The notes under the pieces are model-generated. The model was given only the letters and a program-made list of their open reading frames with translations, was not told the origin of the DNA and made no database searches. Below, one piece after another: positions 1 through 5,117 of a DNA stretch of 5,357 bases. Where the stretch lies: the NCBI GenBank assembly GCA_947440875.1, contig CANETG010000202.1, positions 1 to 5,357 of the forward strand, in the 5' to 3' direction. Each line of letters starts with the position of its first letter. The stretch's first letter is position 1. Origin of the DNA: Bacteriovoracaceae bacterium (GTDB lineage: Bacteria; Bdellovibrionota; Bacteriovoracia; Bacteriovoracales; Bacteriovoracaceae). The position numbers and the translations under genes are program-made.

Positions 1-738
1 CGTGAAAATTGAAGGGGGTGCAAGAATGAGTTCACCGCGAAGGAAGCTCTTTTCTTTTATTCTATCTTTGAGAGTCATCGTTTGGGCCAGAATTCTCCCT
101 TCGTCTCGATAACATTGAGTGAGGGCCACAATTGTAGGATGAATAATCACGTGATCAATCGGAAAAGGTGCCAGTTCGGCGAGGATTCTTTGCGCCTTAC
201 CTAGTGAGTAACCAAACACGATTGAATTCAATCCTCTAAGTGAGTTCTCTTTCCACCACGCATAGATCATTTCGCCGTGAGGCTGATCTTTTTTCCAAAC
301 AAATCCTGGAGTACCAAAAGTGGCCTCCGTGATAAAAGCATCACAGGCGACGATCTCAAAGGGCTCGCAACTCGGATCCGAGTCACGTTTGTAATCGCCG
401 GATGCGACCCAAACTTCCGATCCTCTTTGCACTCTCACTTGCGCTGAACCGAGGATATGGCCTGCGGAGTGAAAACTTACTGTGACATCACCCAAAGTAA
501 AACTTTCACGGTAAGGGAAGCTCTTCACTGAAATATTTTTTCCTAGCCGCGTTCTTAAAAGTTCAACGCCGGATTTTTCTGTCAGGTAGAGCTTACTTCC
601 ACGTCTGGCGTGATCACTGTGAGCATGAGTAATCACTGCAATATCTACAGCACGATGTGGATCAATATAAAATCCACCCGCTTCGCAGTAGAGACCTTTG
701 TCAGTCCATGTGATGAGGGGTTCAGAGGAGAAATGCAT
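1..738 (-). CDS. Ligase-associated DNA exonuclease, MBL fold (3' end cut by window)
   Basis: Reading the minus strand gives an open frame of 246 codons that runs off the left edge; the family is usually about 330-340 residues, so roughly the last quarter is missing. Seen: the N-terminal block with TDKGLYC at residues 12-18, the metal-binding HxHxDH motif HAHSDH at 38-43, SAGHILGSAQV at 91-101 carrying a further metal histidine, SGDYKR at 113-118, CDAFITEATFG at 132-142 and FGYSLGKAQR at 175-184. This order is that of the DNA-ligase-associated exonuclease branch of the beta-CASP/mRNA 3'-end-processing-like metallo-beta-lactamase proteins. Family members are metal-dependent DNA nucleases encoded beside an ATP-dependent DNA ligase and an Lhr-type helicase in a repair cluster, so such genes are expected beyond the left edge (inference). 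The start at 738 fits the family's N-terminus; an in-frame ATG at 792 would add 18 residues, and neither has a strong ribosome binding site. The gene is divergent from the RRM gene. Confidence 0.9.
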   Translation of the reverse strand, partial: MHFSSEPLITWTDKGLYCEAGGFYIDPHRAVDIAVITHAHSDHARRGSKLYLTEKSGVELLRTRLGKNISVKSFPYRESFTLGDVTVSFHSAGHILGSAQVRVQRGSEVWVASGDYKRDSDPSCEPFEIVACDAFITEATFGTPGFVWKKDQPHGEMIYAWWKENSLRGLNSIVFGYSLGKAQRILAELAPFPIDHVIIHPTIVALTQCYRDEGRILAQTMTLKDRIKEKSFLRGELILAPPSIFT

Positions 739-847
739 GACGAAATAGTCCCACAAACAAAAATAGTTATCAATCTCGCCGGCCCCATCCATCGGAAGTT
801 TTTCTCTTCTTAAACAGGCGCTGCTGACGGAGAGATTCGAGCGTTTT

Positions 848-881
848 ATTTAGGCATTATGAGTTGTCTTGAGGCCTAAAT
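848..881. repeat. Inverted repeat, 8-bp arms with 18-base spacer
   Basis: ATTTAGGC (848-855) is perfectly mirrored by GCCTAAAT (874-881). On the minus strand the left arm borders CATAAT (855-860), a possible -10 box for the exonuclease gene, although no good -35 box stands 17 bases upstream of it. It could be an operator or a transcript hairpin. There is no T-tract next to it on either strand, so a terminator is unlikely. Confidence 0.45.
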
Positions 882-973
882 GTGACAATCATTTTTTGGC
901 GAAATAAAGAGCGCTCGGTACACCAAAAAGGGGGGATTTTGAGACGTTTAAGGGGCAGAATAGGTGATATTCC

Positions 974-999
974 AATATTTTAACTCTTGAGAAAATATT
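974..999. repeat. AT-rich imperfect palindrome upstream of RRM gene 1
   Basis: AATATTTT (974-981) pairs with AAAATATT (992-999), and the inner CTC/GAG (984-986/989-991) extends the symmetry. The central spacer is too short to make the inner pairs useful in an RNA hairpin, so a dimeric DNA-binding protein site is the more natural reading. It lies about 115-140 bases before the RRM start, in the expected regulatory region. Confidence 0.4.
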
Positions 1000-1023
1000 T
1001 AGTGGGCATTTCCTGTTTCGCAG

Positions 1024-1032
1024 TGTTATACC
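1024..1032 (+). promoter_or_regulatory. Weak extended -10 promoter candidate for RRM gene 1
   Basis: TGTTATACC resembles an extended -10 element (TG-N-TATAnT) with four of six matches in the hexamer. No recognisable -35 box stands 16-18 bases upstream. The spacing would give a leader of roughly 75 bases. A similar TGTTAT string lies at 3003-3008, about the same distance before the paralogue. Evidence is weak. Confidence 0.25.
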
Positions 1033-1092
1033 TTTTTGCGAATCACTGGCTAAAGTAGAGTCCCGGAAAAGTCTTCCTGTTCCTCTTTGGCG

Positions 1093-1113
1093 TCCCTGGC
1101 CTTAGGAGGTTTT
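1093..1113 (+). promoter_or_regulatory. Leader box with Shine-Dalgarno shared by both RRM genes (copy 1)
   Basis: TCCCTGGCCTTA (1093-1104) runs into the Shine-Dalgarno core (AGGAGG, 1104-1109) and TTTT before the ATG at 1114. The same 12 bases, an A and then GGAGGTTTT precede the paralogue at 3076. The SD sits only four bases from the ATG, and it decides this start over the in-frame TTG at 1087. The rest of the two leaders is largely different, so the box is selectively kept. Confidence 0.7.
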
Positions 1114-1473
1114 ATGGGTAAGAAAATTTATGTTGGTAATCTTCCGTTCTCTGCAACTCAAGAGTCTCTCTCAGAGATGTTCTCTCAGTTCGGAAATGTA
1201 AGCTCTACTAAAATCATCACAGACAGAGACACTGGTCGTTCAAAAGGCTTCGGCTTTGTTGAAATGACTGATGCTTCTGAAGCTGATGCAGCCATCGAAA
1301 AACTTCATGGCTCAGACATGGGCGGAAGAAACCTCACTGTGAACGAAGCTAAACCAATGGAGCCACGTACTGGCGGATTTGGCGGCGGCGGCGGTGGTGG
1401 ACGTGGTGGAGATCGCGGTGATCGCGGTGGAGACCGTGGTGGATTCGGCGGCGGCGGAAACAAGCGCTGGTAA
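1114..1473 (+). CDS. RRM-domain RNA-binding protein with RGG tail (paralogue 1)
   Basis: This 119-residue protein has one RNA recognition motif at about residues 3-80 and a glycine/arginine-rich tail from about 87 to 119. RNP2 is IYVGNL (5-10) and RNP1 is KGFGFVEM (44-51), both with the aromatic residues that stack on RNA bases. The tail has RGG- and RGD-type repeats and ends in KRW. The architecture matches the small single-RRM glycine-rich proteins known from cyanobacteria and some other bacteria, which bind single-stranded RNA in the cytoplasm and are often cold- or stress-responsive; such a role here is inference. By eye, 68 of the first 90 residues equal those of the second RRM gene at 3099. 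An AGGAGG sequence four bases before the ATG supports this start. A strong terminator follows, so it is probably a monocistronic transcript. Only the RNA target is unknown. Confidence 0.93.
   Translation: MGKKIYVGNLPFSATQESLSEMFSQFGNVSSTKIITDRDTGRSKGFGFVEMTDASEADAAIEKLHGSDMGGRNLTVNEAKPMEPRTGGFGGGGGGGRGGDRGDRGGDRGGFGGGGNKRW
1374..1460 (+). repeat. GGC/GGT-rich low-complexity tract encoding the RGG tail
   Basis: Runs of GGC and GGT codons broken by CGT/CGC and GAT/GAC encode Gly-rich, Arg-Gly-Asp-containing repeats. In other frames this tract produces spurious Ala/Val-rich open frames. Confidence 0.7.
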
Positions 1474-1489
1474 TCATTACTTAAAAAAG

Positions 1490-1516
1490 AAAGGGACCTT
1501 TGGGTCCCTTTTTTTT
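1490..1516 (+). terminator. Intrinsic terminator after RRM gene 1
   Basis: A 9-bp perfect stem, AAAGGGACC (1490-1498) with GGTCCCTTT (1503-1511), closes a TTTG loop and is followed by more T residues to 1516. It lies 16 bases after the stop codon. The flanking A-run at 1483-1488 might make it partly bidirectional. It separates the RRM transcript from the downstream HD gene. Confidence 0.93.
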
Positions 1517-1543
1517 GGTCTTTTTATCCTTTCAGGTTATAAA
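1515..1543 (+). promoter_or_regulatory. Candidate sigma-70-type promoter of the HD-GYP-like gene
   Basis: TTGGTC (1515-1520) and TATAAA (1538-1543) are separated by exactly 17 bases. The -10 box matches five of six consensus positions; the -35 box matches only its first three. Transcription would begin near 1550, about 40 bases before the chosen ATG. The -35 box overlaps the end of the preceding terminator's T-tract, and a new promoter is needed here because that terminator is strong. Confidence 0.45.
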
Positions 1544-1592
1544 GTTTTTCTTCAAAACTGCCGATAAAGATATGAACTTACAAGGTTTAAAC

Positions 1593-2945
1593 ATGTCATA
1601 CTTCGGTAAATTCCTACTCATTGAAACGGACAACAGAGTTCTGGATCTCATTCAGGCTGACTACGTTTCGAGTGAACGGTATCCCTGCCAAGTGGTCCGT
1701 CATATTGGTGATGCTCGAGTGCTGCTGGAGAGAAATACCCAGGAGATTCGGCTGATTTTTATTTCAGAAAAACTTATACGTACCCTGGTGAAAGAAGAGT
1801 TTGAAAAGTTTCATGCTGACTTTAAAGCAACTGAGATAATTCTTATCGAAGATAAGTCTTCTTTTGGAGTAGCTAGGAGTCTAATTTCGAAGAGGATTCC
1901 TAGGCCTCTCAATTATTTAGATCTCGCGAAACATTTCAGAGCTAAGCTCATGGAAAACCATGACCCCCGTAAAAATAAAGATGATGGTCAAGAAAAAGAT
2001 AAAGAGTTTCAAGCGGAGGAATCAAAATATATTGGTCTTCCTATTCGCGATTTTGTGGTCACACCAAAATCTTATTTCAACACCTATTTAAAACTCTCCT
2101 TTGGACATTTCATCAAAATCCTTAACGCTGGTGATGAAATGACCAATGAGTTCATCAAGAATTATCAGGACAAGGGAGTGATCGATTTTTTTGTTCCCAA
2201 AGAAGAGCATGAAAAATATGTCCATTTGCTTGCTTCAATTTCCGAAAAGACAGTCAGATCCAGTGAGATTGGTTCGGGTGCGAAAATTAAAACACTCATA
2301 AAACTTGGAACAAACATCACAAACAGTCTCTCTCAATGCGGAATCACACCGGAGCGAATGGATAACGCTGAGATGTTTCTTAATCAATCGATTACTGTCC
2401 TTCGGCACATGAGAATAAGAAACGAAGTGATAAATTCTTATCTGAATAAAATTGATAAAAACGAACACTCGGCGTCCGTTGCCTTCATTGCAGGGATCCT
2501 GGCCAATAACTTAGGCTTTGAATCTTCGAAATCGATTAAAGTCGTAGGAACCGCGGCACTTCTTCATGACATAGGCCTTTGCTCTCTTGATCCTCAATTC
2601 AGCGAGGCAGTCGATGTGGCAAAAGACGAGAAAGGTATTTTTGCCAAGCACGCCGCTCATGGAGCAGAAATACTGAGGTCGTCCGGGATGTTTGATGAAG
2701 TCATCTCCAACGCAGTAGAAAACCATCATCGAAGACGTGGCGGAGAGAATGCGCAACGGCGCTCGAGTTCGATAAATTTAGTCACAGAAATTATCTGCGC
2801 TTCAGACGAATTTTTCACCACAGTTATTGAACCAGGCTTCTCCAGTGAAACTTTGGAATTTTTTCTGAACAATGAACTTAAAAACTACTCCCCCAATGTT
2901 GAACGCGCATTTCACACTCTCACGAAGGGCAAAAAGGCTGCTTAA
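1593..2945 (+). CDS. Receiver-like / degenerate HD-GYP regulator
   Basis: The 450-residue protein seems to have three parts. Residues 1-120 (FLLIETDN...IFISEKL...IILIEDKSS) alternate strands and helices like a response-regulator receiver, but I do not see a clear phospho-acceptor site. After a charged linker (about 121-145), residues 147-220 form an unrecognised middle domain. Residues 285-410 are HD-like: H292, H325-D326 (LLHDIG), H353 with G357, H378-H379 and D405 follow the HD-GYP order. The usual HHExxDGxGYP segment is replaced by HHRRRGGENAQ (378-388), so the GYP loop is lost. HD-GYP proteins hydrolyse cyclic di-GMP; this one may retain metal binding but its substrate is uncertain, and it might be a sensor or scaffold. 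The start at 1593 has AAGG seven bases upstream; ATG 1572 would add seven residues. It sits between the two RRM genes, with no clear terminator after it. Confidence 0.82.
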   Translation: MSYFGKFLLIETDNRVLDLIQADYVSSERYPCQVVRHIGDARVLLERNTQEIRLIFISEKLIRTLVKEEFEKFHADFKATEIILIEDKSSFGVARSLISKRIPRPLNYLDLAKHFRAKLMENHDPRKNKDDGQEKDKEFQAEESKYIGLPIRDFVVTPKSYFNTYLKLSFGHFIKILNAGDEMTNEFIKNYQDKGVIDFFVPKEEHEKYVHLLASISEKTVRSSEIGSGAKIKTLIKLGTNITNSLSQCGITPERMDNAEMFLNQSITVLRHMRIRNEVINSYLNKIDKNEHSASVAFIAGILANNLGFESSKSIKVVGTAALLHDIGLCSLDPQFSEAVDVAKDEKGIFAKHAAHGAEILRSSGMFDEVISNAVENHHRRRGGENAQRRSSSINLVTEIICASDEFFTTVIEPGFSSETLEFFLNNELKNYSPNVERAFHTLTKGKKAA

Positions 2946-2970
2946 TTTCAATTGCCGCATCAACCCAAAA

Positions 2971-3020
2971 CAAAATTAACACTACGCGAATAAAAAAAAT
3001 TATGTTATTTAAATAAGAAG
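2971..3020 (+). promoter_or_regulatory. AT-rich tract, possible promoter of RRM gene 2
   Basis: Between the HD gene stop and the second RRM start there are 153 bases with no coding frame and no terminator hairpin. This AT-rich part includes TTAACA (2976-2981) and TATGTT (3001-3006), 19 bases apart, a marginal -35/-10 pair. Read-through from the HD gene is equally possible, so the two may be co-transcribed. Confidence 0.25.
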
Positions 3021-3075
3021 TTAACGTCGCAAGAGTTCTCGGGCCCTGCTGCTCATGATTCTCTGATAGCGCGCA

Positions 3076-3098
3076 TCCCTGGCCTTAAGGAGGTTTTC
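3076..3098 (+). promoter_or_regulatory. Leader box with Shine-Dalgarno shared by both RRM genes (copy 2)
   Basis: TCCCTGGCCTTA (3076-3087) continues into AAGGAGG (3087-3093), TTTTC and the ATG at 3099. It differs from copy 1 by one extra A in the SD and one extra C before the ATG. Upstream of it the leaders are mostly unrelated. The very strong SD with six A/T/C bases of spacing suggests high translation when accessible. Confidence 0.7.
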
Positions 3099-3506
3099 AT
3101 GGGTAGTAAGATTTATGTCGGTAATCTCCCGTTTTCAGCAACTTCAGAATCTCTGAACGAAATGTTCGCGAAATTCGGAACTGTTGAATCAGCAAAAATC
3201 GTTATGGACAGAGACACAGGTCGTTCAAAAGGCTTCGGCTTTGTTGAAATGTCTTCTTCTGACGAAGCTGCTTCCGCTATTGAGAAACTCAATGGTCAGG
3301 ATCACGGCGGTCGTTCACTCGTAGTGAATGAAGCTCGTCCAATGGAGCCTCGTACTGGTGGATTCGGTGGAGGCGGAGGCGGGCGTGGTGGTGATCGTGG
3401 CGGCGGAGGCGGCGGTGGTCGCGGTGGATTCGGCGGCGGCGGTGACCGTGGTGGTCGCGGCGGCGGCGGCGGCGGCGGTGGTGACCGCGGTGGAAACCGT
3501 TGGTAA
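3099..3506 (+). CDS. RRM-domain RNA-binding protein with long RGG tail (paralogue 2)
   Basis: This 135-residue protein has an RRM at about residues 3-80 with RNP2 IYVGNL (5-10) and RNP1 KGFGFVEM (44-51), then PMEPRTGGFG (81-90), shared exactly with the first RRM gene, and a glycine-rich tail to the end. The tail is about 16 residues longer than in paralogue 1, holds several RGG units and an uninterrupted stretch of eight glycines (121-128), and ends NRW. It is expected to bind single-stranded RNA or nascent transcripts in the cytoplasm; RGG tails often add non-specific RNA affinity and can favour self-association (family knowledge, not shown here). Differences from paralogue 1 cluster at the loops and at helix 2 (residues 52-59), so RNA preference may differ. 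The ATG has a near-perfect SD five bases away. A strong terminator follows. Confidence 0.94.
   Translation: MGSKIYVGNLPFSATSESLNEMFAKFGTVESAKIVMDRDTGRSKGFGFVEMSSSDEAASAIEKLNGQDHGGRSLVVNEARPMEPRTGGFGGGGGGRGGDRGGGGGGGRGGFGGGGDRGGRGGGGGGGGDRGGNRW
3355..3500 (+). repeat. GGC/GGT-rich tract with (GGC)6 run, encoding RGG tail
   Basis: The tail is coded almost only by GGC, GGT, GGA, CGT/CGC and GAC/GAT. Six GGC codons in a row occupy 3459-3476, followed by two GGT codons. The tract is in frame, so gain or loss of repeat units keeps the protein readable. The opposite strand gives a long proline-rich open frame that is an artefact of this composition. Confidence 0.75.
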
Positions 3507-3527
3507 TATCTCTGTAGATTTAAAGCA

Positions 3528-3557
3528 GAAGGCCCTCGAAAGAGGGCCTTCTTTTTT
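3528..3557 (+). terminator. Intrinsic terminator after RRM gene 2
   Basis: A 10-bp perfect stem, GAAGGCCCTC (3528-3537) with GAGGGCCTTC (3542-3551), carries a GAAA tetraloop and is followed by six T residues. It begins 21 bases after the RRM stop. Its T-tract ends only 14 bases before the corA start codon, so corA transcripts must either read through or start inside or around this structure. Confidence 0.95.
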
Positions 3558-3571
3558 GTTACGATGTCGGA

Positions 3572-4504
3572 ATGATAAATCAGATTCCTCTCCCGGAAAA
3601 AAAATTCAGCTGGTTCGATGTCACCGCTCCCGACGACAGAGATATCAATCGGCTCTCTACAGAATTCAATCTCCCTTTTCTTCTCGTTCAGGATTGTTTG
3701 AAGCCCGAACATCTTCCAAAGTATGAAGAGACAGAGGATGGGTTTCATTTTCTGATGATGCGAGCGTTTGATAAAGATTCTGATGATCAGTCTACGACCG
3801 TTCAGGAACTCACTCGCAAGATCGCACTTTTTATTTCCCATGAAAGAGTCGTGACCATCCATAGGGTGGAACTACCCTCGCTCACGAAATCAATGAACCG
3901 CTGTGAAAAGCCTGATGATTTCCCAAAAAATATTTACATGCTCGTGCACCAGCTCCTTCTCGAGACGATTCGGACCTATGAAGATCCCATCAATCGCCTT
4001 CAAGATAATTACGATGACTTCGAGACGGAAGTTCTTTCGAAGAAAACGGACATGGGAATGATTAAGGTGTATCACTTCCGTCGCCAACTATTCGTTTTAA
4101 AAAGAATACTGAAGCAGACCAACGATGGGCTCTACCGCTTCCGCGAATTCTGGGAAAAACATCATTCCATGCTGCAAGACCTGAGAGAAAATCTCGACCA
4201 GTTGTATTTTCAGCTGGATGAAATTTCAGATAATTTCGAGCATCTATTGGAACTTCAGATCATGATGAACGACCAAAAAGCTAACGATGTCATGCGAACA
4301 CTGACAGTGTTCTCCACCGTGTTACTTCCCTTAAATTTTATCGCTAGTTTCTACGGAATGAATTTTACTCATTTACCCGGATTAGATTCCCAACAGGCCC
4401 TAGCGGGAATTTCGGCTTTGATGGTAGGTGTGTGGGCCTTGTGTCTACTCTATTTCCGTTACCGAGGTTGGTTTAAAACGAGAAGAGTCGATGGAGCGAA
4501 TTAA
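3572..4504 (+). CDS. corA: CorA-family magnesium/cobalt channel
   Basis: The 310-residue product is an inner-membrane divalent cation channel of the CorA family, which works as a homopentamer and takes up Mg2+ (also Co2+, Ni2+). Seen: an N-terminal cytoplasmic alpha/beta domain opening with WFDVTAP (14-20), a long helical stalk (about 120-240), a first membrane helix (about 243-261), the signature GMN at 262-264 (YGMNF), a short periplasmic loop and a second membrane helix (about 277-295) followed by a basic C-terminus (KTRR). Length is normal. The loop reads NFTHLPGLD and lacks the usual glutamate of MPEL-type loops. The start at 3572 gives the full family N-terminus, but no SD is visible; the nearest GGA directly touches the ATG. 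The last 14 bases overlap the next gene. It could also be called a CorA-like/ZntB-like transporter by homology alone. Confidence 0.92.
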   Translation: MINQIPLPEKKFSWFDVTAPDDRDINRLSTEFNLPFLLVQDCLKPEHLPKYEETEDGFHFLMMRAFDKDSDDQSTTVQELTRKIALFISHERVVTIHRVELPSLTKSMNRCEKPDDFPKNIYMLVHQLLLETIRTYEDPINRLQDNYDDFETEVLSKKTDMGMIKVYHFRRQLFVLKRILKQTNDGLYRFREFWEKHHSMLQDLRENLDQLYFQLDEISDNFEHLLELQIMMNDQKANDVMRTLTVFSTVLLPLNFIASFYGMNFTHLPGLDSQQALAGISALMVGVWALCLLYFRYRGWFKTRRVDGAN

Positions 4505-5117
4505 GAAACTAGCGGAATTAGTCCGCCCCTTTTATGGGAGCGATGATCCTGCTCACGATTGGCCTCACATTGGGCGAGTAGTTGCAACTGCCAAGAAACT
4601 CTCAACGGGTCAGGCAGTGAATCTCGACTGCATTCTGGCGGCCGTCTATTGCCACGACATCGTGAATCTTCCCAAAAATCATCCCGATAGGTCACGCGCC
4701 TCAGAGCTCGCGGCAGATAAAGCAGAACCCCTGCTGAGAGAAGTGGGATTTGATCCAGATGAAATTGCGATCACCAAGACTGCCATCATTGAACATAGCT
4801 ATTCTCGTGGAATGAAACCTTCATCATTGGAATCTGCTATCGTTCAAGACTCTGATCGACTCGATTCTTTGGGTGCCATCGGAATCCTAAGATGTTCATC
4901 TGTGAATACTTTGATGAAAGCCAAGTATTACGATCCCTTTGACCCATTCGCTGAAAATCGCGAATTGGATGATAGAAGTTTTATGATCGATCATTATTTC
5001 GTGAAACTTTTTAAACTCCCGGATCTCATGGTGACAGATGCAGGCAAGAAGGAAGGTCTTACGCGAGTAGAGTACATGAAATCCTTTCTCGCTCAATTAA
5101 AGGCAGAAATAAGATGA
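4491..5117 (+). CDS. HD-domain phosphohydrolase, YedJ/YpgQ-like
   Basis: This 208-residue soluble protein has the HD superfamily metal site: HDWPH at 22-26 with H26 as first ligand, H55-D56 (YCHDIV), then IIEHSYSRG (99-107) and QDSDRLDSLGAIGILR (119-134), with D122 in a position typical of the last ligand. The pattern matches the YedJ (E. coli)/YpgQ (B. subtilis) group of small HD proteins. YpgQ-type members cleave pyrophosphate from nucleoside triphosphates in vitro; the physiological substrate here is not known, and (p)ppGpp or dNTP housekeeping would be guesses. The ATG at 4491 has AGAAGAG just upstream and lies inside the end of corA, giving a 14-base overlap and suggesting translational coupling. 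An earlier in-frame GTG at 4428 would lie deep in corA and lacks support. The stop overlaps the next start by four bases (ATGA). Confidence 0.88.
   Translation: MERIKKLAELVRPFYGSDDPAHDWPHIGRVVATAKKLSTGQAVNLDCILAAVYCHDIVNLPKNHPDRSRASELAADKAEPLLREVGFDPDEIAITKTAIIEHSYSRGMKPSSLESAIVQDSDRLDSLGAIGILRCSSVNTLMKAKYYDPFDPFAENRELDDRSFMIDHYFVKLFKLPDLMVTDAGKKEGLTRVEYMKSFLAQLKAEIR

Larger units (their letters stand above)
739..1113. other. Divergent intergenic region without a convincing gene
   Basis: About 375 bases separate the exonuclease start from RRM gene 1. I find no credible coding frame here on either strand. It should hold both divergent promoters. Visible elements are an 8-bp inverted repeat (848-855/874-881), an AT-rich imperfect palindrome (974-999), a weak extended -10 candidate (about 1024-1032) and the purine-rich leader box just before 1114. 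If the exonuclease starts at 792 instead of 738, the gap is 54 bases shorter. Confidence 0.7.

Noticed and set aside
610..813. Plus-strand open frame opposite the exonuclease start
   Set aside because: The minus strand encodes conserved metallo-beta-lactamase motifs (HAHSDH) over the same bases; the plus-strand product has no recognisable feature.
1051..1070. TAAAGT-containing string as a flagellar-type (FliA) promoter
   Set aside because: The matching downstream GCCGATAA-like half is missing at the required distance.
1087..1113. Upstream TTG start adding nine residues to RRM protein 1
   Set aside because: The SD lies between it and the ATG at 1114, and the paralogue starts at the equivalent ATG.
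1374..1460. Glycine-codon repeats as a CRISPR-like or tandem DNA repeat array
   Set aside because: The units are irregular, short, in frame and explained by the RGG protein tail.
1379..1567. Plus-strand short open frame over the tail of RRM gene 1
   Set aside because: It is a frame-shifted reading of GGC/GGT repeats that runs through the terminator.
3328..3726. Plus-strand Ala/Val-rich open frame
   Set aside because: It is an out-of-frame reading of the RGG tail and start of corA, with no SD and no family resemblance.
3302..3862. Minus-strand open frame of 186 codons rich in proline
   Set aside because: It is the antisense shadow of the glycine-rich RRM tail and of corA. The proline runs come directly from GGN repeats, and it crosses a strong terminator on the other strand.
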